Assembly (NCBI GenBank): GCA_963792405.1
Contig: CAWBVU010000006.1
Location: 868,001-932,000, forward strand
Reading direction: 5' to 3'
Length of the DNA: 64,000 bases
Source of the DNA: SZUA-442 sp963792405
Lineage (GTDB): Bacteria; Actinomycetota; Acidimicrobiia; Spongiisociales; UBA5794
Shown here in pieces: positions 26,224-35,471 of the stretch. The position numbers and the translations under genes were made by a program. The notes below the pieces were generated by a model. It made no database searches. It had not been told where the DNA came from and worked only from the letters and a program-made list of their open reading frames with translations. The number at the start of each line of letters is the position of its first letter. Position 1 is the first letter of the stretch.

Positions 26224-29020
26224 TCATCGTCCCACCCTCCTCGCGTGCCTGCGACTGCCCACCATGCGACGCACCTCGTCCGCGATCGGCAGCAGGGGAA
26301 TACCCACGATGAGGACCAGCCACGTCACGGGGGGGAACGGTGCGGTGCCGATGACATGGTTGAGGAACGGCAGGTACACGATGGCCGCGATGACGACGAG
26401 TTCCGATCCGATCCCCCACCACAGCAGGCGGTTGCCGCCCACGCCCATACGCAGGATCGGCACCCTGCTCGAACGTTGTGCGAACAGATTCCCGATCTGG
26501 GTGGCGACGACCGCCGCGAGGGCCGTGGCAACCGCGGCCTCATAGACCCGTCCCTCCGAGGGCAGGTCGAGGATGTCGCCGTAGCCTGCGAGCCGGTACG
26601 CGAGGAAGAAGGCGGCCATCACGAAGGTGGCCTGGAGGGGCCCGAGCCACACATACGCCCTCGTAAGGAGTCTTCGGTCGATCACATGATCGTCGAGCCG
26701 CCTCGGGGGGAGGTCCATGACGCCGGGTTCGGGCGGCTCCGCCCCGAGCGCAAGGGCAGGCGCCATGTCCGTACCCAGGTCGACGGCCAGGATGGGCATG
26801 ACCCCGAGCGCGATCGGGATGCGTCCGCCACTGAAGGCGAAGACGATGAAGGGAAGGGCTTCGGGGGTGTTACTCGTGAGGATGTACGTCGTGAACTTCT
26901 TGATGTTGGCGTAGACGGCCCTTCCCTCCTCGATCGCGGCGACGATCGTGGCGAAGTTGTCATCGAGCAGGACGATGTCCGCGGCCTCCTTGGCCACGTC
27001 CGTGCCGGACACCCCCATGGCGACGCCGATGTCCGCCTGCTTGAGGGCTGGCGCGTCGTTCACCCCGTCTCCGGTGACGGCGACGACGTGGCCGAGGCCT
27101 CGCAACACGGTGACGATGCGGAGCTTCTGCTCGGGTGTCGCCCTGGCGAACACGACCGGGCCTTCGACCGCTTCGATGACCTCCTCGTCCGTCATGGCAT
27201 CGAGGTCCGCACCATTGACGATCCTCACGTCTCGATCTCCGTAGATGCCGATGCGTCGACCGATCGTCTGCGCCGTCAGGCCGTGGTCGCCCGTGATCAT
27301 GATGACGCGAATCCCTGCGCGATGGCAGGTGGCGACCGCGGCGGCGACCTCGGGCCGTGGCGGATCATGCATCGCGATGACGCCGAGCAGGTCGAGTTCG
27401 GCCTCGAGATCGACCGTCGCCTCCTCCGGAACCTGATCGAGGGCGCGCGTGGCGACGGCGAGCACACGAAACCCCTCGGCGCTCCAGCGATCGACGAGGT
27501 CCGTGAAGCCTCGACGCACCTCGCCCTCGAGGACCACGGGACCCTCGACCGTGACGACACGCTCGCAGAGATCGATCACCTCCGACGGAGCACCCTTCAC
27601 GTCGAGCACCATCCGTCCGTCGACCTCGTCGATCGTCGACATGCGCTTGCGGATCGGGTCGAACGGCACCTCGGCGAGCCTGGCGGCCCTGACATCGGAG
27701 GCACCTGCCGGACCACGGACCTTCGCGGCCGCGACGAGAACGGCGACCTCCGTCGGATCACCGAGCACGGTCCAGCGGTTGTCTCCACCCTCCTCGGGAG
27801 GTATCAGGCGTGCGTTGCAGCAGCGTCGGGCCGCGTCGAGCAGCTCGGACACGAGGTCCGTCGACCGAGCCGCGTCGGCACCCTCGGGCAGGAGATCGCC
27901 CGCCGGTTCATAACCGAGGCCGCTGATCGAGAACGTTCCCCCTGCAACCGCGATCTGTCGGACCGTCATCTGGTTCTCGGTCAGGGTGCCGGTCTTGTCG
28001 GTGCAGATGACCGTCGTCGACCCGAGCGCCTCGACCGCGGACAGGCGCTTGACGAGGGCGTTGCGGGAGGCCATGCGTTGGGTCGCCATCGCAAGGGAGA
28101 GGGTCACGGTCGGCAGGAGGCCCTCAGGGACGAACGCGACGATCATCCCCATGGTGAAGACGAAGGACCTCGTGAACGACAGGCCACCGAGCGACAGGGC
28201 GAGGACGAAGAACACCACACCCACCGAAAGGGCGACGATGCTCACTGCGTAGGACAGGCGTCGCATCTCCCTCTGGAGCGGGCTCTCCCCAGCGGTCATC
28301 GCCTCGGTGAGCGACGCGACCTCGCCGAATTCCGTCCGCGAGCCGGTCGCGTACACGACGGCGGTGCCCCTTCCCGACACGACGGTGGTACCCGCGAAGA
28401 GGAGATTGGGACGATCGCTGGCGCTGTCCGTGCCGGGCTGGACCGGCTCCGCGACCTTGCGTACGGGTCGCGACTCACCCGTCAGCATCGACTGGTCGAC
28501 CCTCAGGCCGAACTGATCGATGAGGCGACCGTCAGCCGAGACCCGATCGCCCTCCGCGACGATCATCACGTCGCCTGGAACGAGGTCCTCGGCCGCGATC
28601 TGACTCTCGCGTCCCGCCCGACGGACCACCGCGTAGGAGGGAAGGAGCTCCCTCAGTGCCTCGGTGGCCCGTTCCGCCCTGAACTCCTGCCAGAAGGAGA
28701 AGGCACCGTTGATGAGGTTGACCGCCCAGATCGCAATGGCGAGCTCGGGCAGCCCTGCGACCAGCGCCACACCACCCGCGATCCACAACAGCACCGCCAT
28801 CACGTGGATGAAGTTGCCGAGGAACAGGCGCACGAGGTGGCGCTCGGGGGGTCGGGCCAGCGTGTTCTTCCCGAATCGGACCGATCGCTCATCGACCTCG
28901 GCGACATCGAGACCCGACGGCCGGGAACGAAGCAGCGCGAAGACCTCATCAGTGGTGCCGGAGTCGACGACCGCGCGAGGGAGGGGACGGAGGGGAGCGT
29001 GGACCTCCCTGTCGGCTCAT
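26224..29020 (-). CDS. P-type cation ATPase with Na+,K+-ATPase-like (P2C) membrane motifs; N-terminal start unresolved
   Basis: The protein has the phosphorylation motif CTDKTGTLTENQMT, the hinge VTGDGVNDAPALKQAD, an N-domain and about ten membrane helices. Helix 4 reads VPEGLLPTVTLSLA, helix 5 SNTPEALPF and helix 6 AVDLGTDMAPALALGAE. The PEGLL, NxPE and DLGTDM residues match those that bind Na+ and K+ in animal Na+,K+-ATPases rather than the PEGLP of Ca2+ pumps. Upstream of the first in-frame GTG (28833), the frame stays open to 29016 and encodes a typical N-terminal domain (TDEVFALLRSRPSGL, RFGKNTLARPPERHL) but has no ATG, GTG or TTG. An ATG at 29020 would serve if one base after it is extra. 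It heads a unit with two TrkA-type genes. Confidence 0.9.
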
Positions 29021-29137
29021 GCATGGCCATCTGTGACCCGCCCTGCCGGACCCACCGGTGCGAGGACCCGGCACCTCGAAATCTACGTCATCACATGGAC
29101 CTGCGTCCCCCGGCAGGCCCGAACGTTCGGAGCGTCA

Positions 29138-29488
29138 TCACCGTCGAGGGTTGTCGCACACGGCGCACACCCACACGCCTCCGAGCTCGACCTTCGGACG
29201 GGCACAGAGGTCGCAGCGCTGCACGACCCGGGTGCGTCCGACCTTCCGATCGGGGGCGGAGAACGCGATGAGGTCCCTCCGGTGCCGCCGGTCGATCAAC
29301 CGTTCCAAGGTCTCCGCGACCACGAGCCCGGCCGTTGCGACGACGACCAGGACCCCGACGACGGTGACGACGAACCCGACGGTCGAGCCAATGAGACGAC
29401 CGATCACGACGAGGGCGACTCCCGCGGCGAGCCCGAGCCCGCCGATCCGGGCCACACGCGCCGACTCGCTGATGAAGACCCCTGCCAC
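29138..29488 (-). CDS. Small membrane protein with C-terminal zinc ribbon
   Basis: The 116-residue product, from the GTG at 29488, has two adjacent hydrophobic segments (about residues 14-32 and 35-58), a basic stretch LIDRRHRRD, and a C-terminal ribbon with CDLC and CAVC knuckles 13 residues apart. Orientation is probably with the ribbon in the cytoplasm. It sits between the ATPase operon and a DUF2269-like gene. It is the third small zinc-knuckle protein in 12 kb, though the three share no obvious sequence beyond the knuckles. Function unknown. Confidence 0.6.
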   Translation of the reverse strand: MAGVFISESARVARIGGLGLAAGVALVVIGRLIGSTVGFVVTVVGVLVVVATAGLVVAETLERLIDRRHRRDLIAFSAPDRKVGRTRVVQRCDLCARPKVELGGVWVCAVCDNPRR

Positions 29489-29592
29489 TGTGCCTCGCTT
29501 CGCCCGGTCGCCCCGAACTCGTCGAGTGAGGCGAGCAGCATGCCACGTTTCGGCGGGGCGCGCATGCGGTGCAGCTCGTGATGCTCCGGGGT

Positions 29593-30036
29593 TCAGGTTG
29601 GCTTGTAGACCATCAGGGCGAGGATCACCAGCAGCACCAGCAGGTCGATCCGCTGGATGCGATGGACGGGACGAATCGCCTGGACGATCGTTGAGAGGTC
29701 GGAACCGTCCTGGACGGCCTTGCTGATCCTCTTCCCCCTGGGGCTGAAATACGCGATACCCAGTGTGAAGGTGACGACGAAGAGCCCTATGGCGATGTCG
29801 ATCCAGAGGAGGCCGAACTCCCACTTCCAGAGAACCATTGCGATGGCACTGGCGAACAGGACGATGGTTGCCACCGGGTAGATGCGGGCCCCAGCGTCGG
29901 CGACGCGTGCGTATGTCGTGGCATACGCCTCTTCCCCTCGTCGACGGGCCCCCGCGACGAGCACCTCGGAGAACATCGCCCCTCCGAGCCAGACGATCGC
30001 GCTGAGGATGTGCAGGAACACGAGCAGTCGATACAC
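29593..30036 (-). CDS. DUF2269-like integral membrane protein
   Basis: The 147-residue protein has four predicted membrane helices and starts YRLLVFLHILSAIVWLGGAMF, with a His in helix 1 and the WLGG motif shared by DUF2269 and CopD-like families. It contains conserved-looking GARIYPVAT and AYFSPRGKRI loops. GGAGG lies five bases before the GTG start at 30036. Such proteins may bind haem or copper in the membrane, and a divergent haem-binding c-type protein lies 150 bases away, but no direct evidence ties them together. Confidence 0.68.
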   Translation of the reverse strand: MYRLLVFLHILSAIVWLGGAMFSEVLVAGARRRGEEAYATTYARVADAGARIYPVATIVLFASAIAMVLWKWEFGLLWIDIAIGLFVVTFTLGIAYFSPRGKRISKAVQDGSDLSTIVQAIRPVHRIQRIDLLVLLVILALMVYKPT

Positions 30037-30186
30037 GGAACCTCCGGGAACGTGACGACGACACGCTAGACCGCGACACGGGATCATGACGACCAGCGGA
30101 TCCCACGTCGGGACCGTGGTGGGTACCATCCACCCGAGGGCGAGGCGTTCATCCCGAACGTCGCCCCATGATCCGGAGGTAGCCCC

Positions 30187-30624
30187 TTGGCCTGGCGGAA
30201 GTGGTTGATGTGGGGCCTCGTCGCGCTGGTCGGCGTGTTCGTCGTGATCCAACTGGTCCCGTATGGCAGGGCCCATACGAATCCCACCATCGTCGCGGAG
30301 CCGGCGTGGGACTCTCCGACGACTCGTGATCTCGCCGTACGGGCATGCTTCGACTGCCACAGCAACGAGACGAAGTGGCCGTGGTACACGAACGTCGCCC
30401 CGATCTCGTGGCTCACCCAGCACGATGTCGAAGAGGGGCGCCGGGAACTCAACTTCTCGGAGTGGGGTCCGGACGCCAGGCACTCCGATGAGGCCGCTGA
30501 GACCGTCGACGAGGGAGAGATGCCTCCCCCGTACTACGCATGGGTGCACTCGTCCGCGCGGCTGAGCGATGCCGAGAAGCGGCAACTGATCGACGGACTC
30601 CGAGCGATGTTCGGGGACGACTGA
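30187..30624 (+). CDS. Membrane-anchored haem-binding domain protein (single CxxCH)
   Basis: The 145-residue protein has an N-terminal membrane anchor (about residues 5-24) and an outside domain with one c-type haem site, Cys54-x-x-Cys57-His58 in ACFDCHSNETKWPWY, which matches the haem-binding (PF14376-like) domain of predicted periplasmic cytochromes. The start is TTG at 30187, supported by CCGGAGG seven bases upstream. The axial sixth ligand may be a methionine in EGEMPPPYY. These proteins are thought to carry electrons; no partner oxidase or reductase is nearby. Family is likely, role unknown. Confidence 0.75.
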   Translation: MAWRKWLMWGLVALVGVFVVIQLVPYGRAHTNPTIVAEPAWDSPTTRDLAVRACFDCHSNETKWPWYTNVAPISWLTQHDVEEGRRELNFSEWGPDARHSDEAAETVDEGEMPPPYYAWVHSSARLSDAEKRQLIDGLRAMFGDD

Positions 30625-30774
30625 GCGACGAGGGCACCCGCCGGACCGGGTGGGCTGATTCCCGGGCCTCTGGACGCCACACTCAGCGAGGCGACCTCCC
30701 TCGATCAATCGCACGACGGGTGTCACCCACGTGGTCATGGCTGACGCAGCAGGCAGGGACCACCTGCCACAAGG

Positions 30775-31761
30775 TCACCTCGATCGGCCTGCGTTCGGGC
30801 CGGTGACCCAGGACCGAAGACGCGAGAAGCCCTCCTCGAGGCTCACCGTCGGCTCCCAGGCGAGGAGGCGCCGCGTCTCCCTCTGGTCGAACCAGTGCGC
30901 GGTCGACATCTGCTCTGCGACGAATCCCGTCATCGGGGGGTCGCCGGTCCTGCCGCTGCGCTCCCAGATGCGGTCGATCACATGACCGCCGAATGTCGCG
31001 AGCCATACGGGGACATGCCGTTCCGGCGGTTCGAGGCCCGCCGCCGCCACGATGCGACCGATGAGCTCAGCGATCGGCCTGGGTTGGCCGTTCGTCACGA
31101 CGAGGGCGCGGCCGTCGATCTGTTCACATCGCTCGACGGCGGCGACGAGGGCGTCCGCGGCATTGTCGACGTACGTCGAGTCGATCAACGCGGTGCCGGG
31201 ACCGATGATTGCGAGGCGGCCAGACCGTGCGCGGTCGACCAAGCGTCCGACCAGCTGCGTGTCGCCGGGCCCCCACACCAGATGAGGGCGGATCGCAACC
31301 ACGGCGAATCCGTCCCGTCGCCCATCGAGCGCGACGAGCTCTGCCATCGCCTTGCTCCTCGCATAGGCCCCACGCGCGGTGCGGGGATCGGCCCGTCCCG
31401 CGCCTGCGCCGATGAGCGACGCACCTGCGTGGGCGACCGAGGGTGACGACACGTGGACGAACCGCTGCACACCCTCTTGTCGCGCGGCCTCCATCAGGAC
31501 GCGCGTCCCCTCGACGTTGACCCTCTCATACTCCGACCACGGCCCGCTGGCTCCGACACGGGCGGCGAGGTGGACGACGGTATCGACACCCTCGACGGCG
31601 TCGGCGACGGCGGCCGGGTCTGCGAGGTCGCCGAGGACCTCCGGGCGCCCGTGGCCCCCCGTTCGCCTCTGGAATCCCCGCACGACGTGGCCAGCGTTCT
31701 CCAACCTCCGAGCCGTCTCGGCACCGAGCAGGCTGGTCGTGCCGGTCACGAGGACGTTCAT
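30775..31761 (-). CDS. oleD: 2-alkyl-3-oxoalkanoate reductase OleD (SDR/epimerase fold)
   Basis: OleD reduces the beta-keto acid made by OleA to a 2-alkyl-3-hydroxyalkanoate with NADPH. The 328-residue extended-SDR protein has the Rossmann start VLVTGTTSLLGAETAR, VVHLAARVG, the catalytic serine region HVSSPSV, and the YARSK catalytic Tyr-Lys pair, followed by IRPHLVWGPGD. The ATG overlaps the oleBC stop (ATGA), placing it as the last gene of a tight oleA-oleBC-oleD operon. Alone it would be called a generic 3-beta-hydroxysteroid dehydrogenase-like protein; the context gives the specific call. Confidence 0.85.
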   Translation of the reverse strand: MNVLVTGTTSLLGAETARRLENAGHVVRGFQRRTGGHGRPEVLGDLADPAAVADAVEGVDTVVHLAARVGASGPWSEYERVNVEGTRVLMEAARQEGVQRFVHVSSPSVAHAGASLIGAGAGRADPRTARGAYARSKAMAELVALDGRRDGFAVVAIRPHLVWGPGDTQLVGRLVDRARSGRLAIIGPGTALIDSTYVDNAADALVAAVERCEQIDGRALVVTNGQPRPIAELIGRIVAAAGLEPPERHVPVWLATFGGHVIDRIWERSGRTGDPPMTGFVAEQMSTAHWFDQRETRRLLAWEPTVSLEEGFSRLRSWVTGPNAGRSR

Positions 31762-34340
31762 GGTCGCGCAGGGCTCCCGCCGGCGAGGACGCGTTCGGCC
31801 CATCGTGCAAGCCGCGTGCGGTCGACCTTCGCGTTGTGCCGGATGTCGACAGGGAGCTTCGGCACCTCGAGCACCGCAACCACGTCCTCGTCGACGGTGG
31901 CGCGAACGGCGTCGGCCATCGCGGTCGAGGCAAGCCGACCCCTTCGCGGAGGCGGTGAGGGAACGACGACCGCTACGACGCGCTGGTCACCGGCGGGTCC
32001 GACACCGACCGCGGCTGCTCCGGCGACGTTCGGCACCGACGCGAACCTCTGCTCCAGCGGCAACGGGGTCACGACGCCATGCGCCGTGCGAATCGCATGG
32101 ACCGCGCGACCCTCGATCCACAGCCTGCCCGCGTGGTCGAACCGCCCGAGATCGCCACTGCGATGCCAACCCGGAGGAGTCGCGGCGGCGTGGTCCGTGA
32201 CCCAGAGCCGGTCGTAGTGATCCTTCATGTGGGCGGCCCGAATGCACACCTCACCGAGGACGTCCGGCTCGATCGTGAGGACGTCTGAGGTCCGACCGCC
32301 GGCGTCGATCGGTGCGATCGCGACATCGACGCCGGGGAGGGGCACACCGACGCACACGCCCGATCCCGAGCCCGCGGCCTCGATCAGGTCGAGGTCGGCG
32401 TCCGCGACGGGGAGGACCTCGGTCATGCCGTAGGGTGTGTGCGCCTCGGCGTTCGGCATCACCTCACGGCACCTCCGGAGGATCCCGACCGGGACGGGAG
32501 CGCCCGCCGACATGAGGAGGCGGACGCCCGACAGGGCCGTCCGCTGGGAGTCGTCGAGTTCATCGGAGGTCGCCACGACATTGGCGAGGGCGCTCGGCGA
32601 GGCAAAGACGAGCGTCGCATCGATGGCATCCACGGCGTCCGCGAGGGCTGCCGCGGTGAGGGTGGCGGGTGCTGTGACCTCCATGTCGGGTACGGCGGAG
32701 GGAATCCCCATCGCCGGCCCGAACAGCGAGAAGGGTGCGAACGCGGCGACGAGGCGATCGTCGCGGGTGATGCCATAGGCCTCGACGAGGGCCCTGTGTT
32801 GGGATTGCAGCTGGTCATGACGGTAGGCGACGCCCTTGGCGGGGCCGGTCGCGCCGGAGGTGAAGGCGACGGCGGCGGGAGCGTCGTCCACGGGAGGGAT
32901 GGGGGTCGGCGCAGTCCTGCCGAGCCGTCGCAGGTCGTCGATGGTGATGTCGACACCCAGCGCCCTCAGCGTGGCGTTGCGTGCTGCGGGGCGCGAGGCC
33001 ACCTCGGTGGCGATGCGCCTGCCTGGCCAGCCGAGGATGCGCGCGGCGGCGAGGGCCTTGGGGATGCCGATGATCCAGTCGGGTTTCGCACTGCGCAGGG
33101 CCGCGCCCATGCCGCGGACCCCAAGGCCCGCATCGGCGACGACGACCACGGCGCCCATTCGCCAGCATGCGTAGAGGCACACGGTGAGGTCGATGCCGGG
33201 GGGGACGAGCAGTGCCACGCGGTCGCCGGGGACCACACCGTGTGCGGCGAGCCCCGCAGCAACGAGGTGGACGTCCTCGTGGAGCGTTCGGAAGGTCACC
33301 GACGCCGCGGGCCCTGACGCCGCCATCTCCACGACGGCGACCTCGTCGTCATCTGCCCGCCGCTCGATGGCCGCCCATGCGCGATCTCCCGGCTCTGCGG
33401 TCTTGCGTGCTGCCGGAGCGTCATCGAGCGCCGTCACCCAGTCGTACACGGCAGGTGCGATGTCGACGTCCTCGGGAAGGAGATGTGACGCGCCGATGAA
33501 GCGGTGCACGTCGGCGTGGGGAAGCCTCCCTTCGAGGTCGTGGAGGTACCGATCGGAGAAGACGGGGTCGGATGGGCCCCACAACAACAGGGCAGGGACA
33601 TCCGACATGGCAGCCAGCGCCCCGGCGACCCTGTCGAGATCTTGGGAACTCGGATGATCCGGCTCGAGCGGGATGTCCCGCACGAAGGTCCCGATCGCCC
33701 GACGGCGGTCCGTCGTCCCGTAGGGCGCGAGGTAGGCACGCCTCACGCCGGCGTGGGGCGCGGGCCTGCTCAGGGCGAGGGTCCCCCGGACGAACCCGGT
33801 CGTGGACACGGCGACCGCCTCGAGGATGCCCTTGCGTCTGACGGCACGGATCAGCGTCGGCGCCCTCGCCCCTTCGGGCTGGTGCACCGCAGTGTTCATG
33901 AGCACGATCCCCGCCAGGTGGTCGAGATGGCGAGCGGCCCACCCGAGGGAGATCGGCCCTCCCCAGTCGTGGGCGACGATCACGACGGGCCCATCGACAC
34001 CGAGGGCGTCGGTCACCGCGGAGAGGTCATCGATACGCGTGCCGAGGCGTCGAACGGTGCCGGTGCGCTCCGAGTACCCCATGTCGAGGTGGTCGATGGC
34101 GACCACGCGCACGCCTCGCGGGGCAGCTGCGAGGAGGGACCGCCAGAGGTAGGACCACGTGGGGTTGCCATGCACGCACAGCAACGTGACGTCTGGTTGC
34201 GACACGCCGTTGTCGAGGACGTGCCACGTCCTCCCCACCCCGTCGAGTTGGGGGGTCACGACCATCCTCGACCACGCGGGATCGAGCCCGGGCAGCCCCG
34301 GTGGCGGCAACGATGCGGGCTCGGTTGCGCCCGCCGTCAC
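31758..34340 (-). CDS. oleBC: Fused OleB hydrolase / OleC beta-lactone synthetase
   Basis: An 860-residue fusion. Residues 1-310 form an alpha/beta hydrolase of the haloalkane-dehalogenase type: HGNPTWSYLWR (57-67), nucleophile Asp125 in AHDWGG, acid near Asp258 and base His286 in GASHLLPED, as in OleB, which decarboxylates beta-lactones to cis-olefins. Residues 320-860 are an AMP-forming ligase with the P-loop FTSGATGPAKG (493-503), a HTPYGMTEVLP motif, the ribose Asp in SGDLGRFD, and a C-terminal DRTRLARW lysine-poor end; OleC closes the hydroxy acid to a beta-lactone. The GTG start at 34340 overlaps the oleA stop (GTGA). Such OleBC fusions are known in actinobacteria. Confidence 0.9.
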   Translation of the reverse strand: MTAGATEPASLPPPGLPGLDPAWSRMVVTPQLDGVGRTWHVLDNGVSQPDVTLLCVHGNPTWSYLWRSLLAAAPRGVRVVAIDHLDMGYSERTGTVRRLGTRIDDLSAVTDALGVDGPVVIVAHDWGGPISLGWAARHLDHLAGIVLMNTAVHQPEGARAPTLIRAVRRKGILEAVAVSTTGFVRGTLALSRPAPHAGVRRAYLAPYGTTDRRRAIGTFVRDIPLEPDHPSSQDLDRVAGALAAMSDVPALLLWGPSDPVFSDRYLHDLEGRLPHADVHRFIGASHLLPEDVDIAPAVYDWVTALDDAPAARKTAEPGDRAWAAIERRADDDEVAVVEMAASGPAASVTFRTLHEDVHLVAAGLAAHGVVPGDRVALLVPPGIDLTVCLYACWRMGAVVVVADAGLGVRGMGAALRSAKPDWIIGIPKALAAARILGWPGRRIATEVASRPAARNATLRALGVDITIDDLRRLGRTAPTPIPPVDDAPAAVAFTSGATGPAKGVAYRHDQLQSQHRALVEAYGITRDDRLVAAFAPFSLFGPAMGIPSAVPDMEVTAPATLTAAALADAVDAIDATLVFASPSALANVVATSDELDDSQRTALSGVRLLMSAGAPVPVGILRRCREVMPNAEAHTPYGMTEVLPVADADLDLIEAAGSGSGVCVGVPLPGVDVAIAPIDAGGRTSDVLTIEPDVLGEVCIRAAHMKDHYDRLWVTDHAAATPPGWHRSGDLGRFDHAGRLWIEGRAVHAIRTAHGVVTPLPLEQRFASVPNVAGAAAVGVGPAGDQRVVAVVVPSPPPRRGRLASTAMADAVRATVDEDVVAVLEVPKLPVDIRHNAKVDRTRLARWAERVLAGGSPARP

Positions 34341-35356
34341 CAGACGATTTCGGTCGCCGAGGCGTTCATCCCCGAGCCGATGCCGAGGCACAGGATCCGG
34401 TCGCCGGGCTTCAAGGTGTCCTGGACCTCTGCGAGGGTGATCGGGATCGACGCAGGTCCGACGTTGCCGAGTGTCGTGAACGTGATCGGCGCCTTGTCGG
34501 GATCGATCCCGAGCTGGGCGCACATGAGCGCCGTGTGGACGGAGGACACCTGATGGATGATGTAGCGGTCCATGTCGAGCCAGCCGAGCTCATCCACGCC
34601 CACCCAGGCCCGCTTTGCGAGGTCCAGGCCCGCATCGAGGAGGCCCTTGGTGTCGGTCCGCATCTGATCGATCGTGCCGACGCACAGGTCGTGCGTGCTG
34701 GTGTCGCTTCGTGCGATGCCGCCGACGACGCGATGACCTTCGGGATGGTCCGATGCCCGGCCGAGCACCATCGCCGCCCCACCCGATCCGAGGGTGAGGG
34801 TGGCGAACTCGAGGAAGAGGTCGTCCATCGTGATGTCGGGCTGGGAGAGCCGCTCGAGGGTTGCCTGCTGCGTGTGCCTGCTGCCTTCCCCGTCGACGAC
34901 GAGGGCGTAGTCGATCTGGCCCGAGTCGATCATGGTGCCCGCTATGTGGATCGCGTTCATGAATCCGAGGCAGGCGTTCGCGAGGTCGAAGTTGATGCAG
35001 GAACTGGGTAGGCCGAGCTCCTGGTGCACGGTGACGGCGGCGGACGGCTCGAGGCGATCCCGGCACACCGAGCTGTCGATGAGCAGTCCGATCCTCTCCG
35101 GATCGATGTCCGCCTCCGCGAGCGCCTTCGCTCCCGCGGCAACGGCTGCGTCCGTGAAGCCGTACCCCTCGGGCCACCAGCGCCGCTCCTTGATCCCTGC
35201 GAGGTTCTCGAGCAGGCCGGACTGCGTGCCGAGCCGTTCGTAGGTGGGCGTCAGGATCTCGTCGAACTCCGCGGAGGTCACGACCTCGGGCGCATGGATC
35301 GCGGCAACCGAGAGGATGGCGGTATCTGAGAAGGCGAACGTGGCGTTGCCGTGCAT
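34337..35356 (-). CDS. oleA: Head-to-head condensing enzyme OleA (thiolase superfamily)
   Basis: OleA joins two fatty acyl-CoA molecules by Claisen condensation to a 2-alkyl-3-ketoacid. The 339-residue thiolase-fold protein has the active cysteine Cys129 in FDLANACLGFMN, histidine in YIIHQVSSVH and asparagine in TTLGNVGPASIP, plus the family-typical IKERRWW segment and the LEPS loop that donates the second-channel glutamate. GGAGAAAG precedes the ATG. It leads the coupled oleA-oleBC-oleD operon. KASIII-type FabH is a weaker alternative, since FabH lacks this context and the FDLANACLGF pattern is that of OleA. Confidence 0.92.
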   Translation of the reverse strand: MHGNATFAFSDTAILSVAAIHAPEVVTSAEFDEILTPTYERLGTQSGLLENLAGIKERRWWPEGYGFTDAAVAAGAKALAEADIDPERIGLLIDSSVCRDRLEPSAAVTVHQELGLPSSCINFDLANACLGFMNAIHIAGTMIDSGQIDYALVVDGEGSRHTQQATLERLSQPDITMDDLFLEFATLTLGSGGAAMVLGRASDHPEGHRVVGGIARSDTSTHDLCVGTIDQMRTDTKGLLDAGLDLAKRAWVGVDELGWLDMDRYIIHQVSSVHTALMCAQLGIDPDKAPITFTTLGNVGPASIPITLAEVQDTLKPGDRILCLGIGSGMNASATEIVW

Positions 35357-35471
35357 GGGCTACTTTCTCCGGGGAGGCGGATTGAACCACGATCGCGACG
35401 CTTCTCGTCCATTTGCCGCACGGCCTGCCGTGGTGTCGCTCGCCGTCGTGACGCCCGCCATCGGCGCGGAG

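Noticed and set aside
25981..29271. A 1096-codon open frame on the plus strand, antisense to the P-type ATPase
   Set aside because: Composition is rich in Arg, Asp, Gly and His with no recognisable domain, and the opposite strand carries all ATPase motifs.
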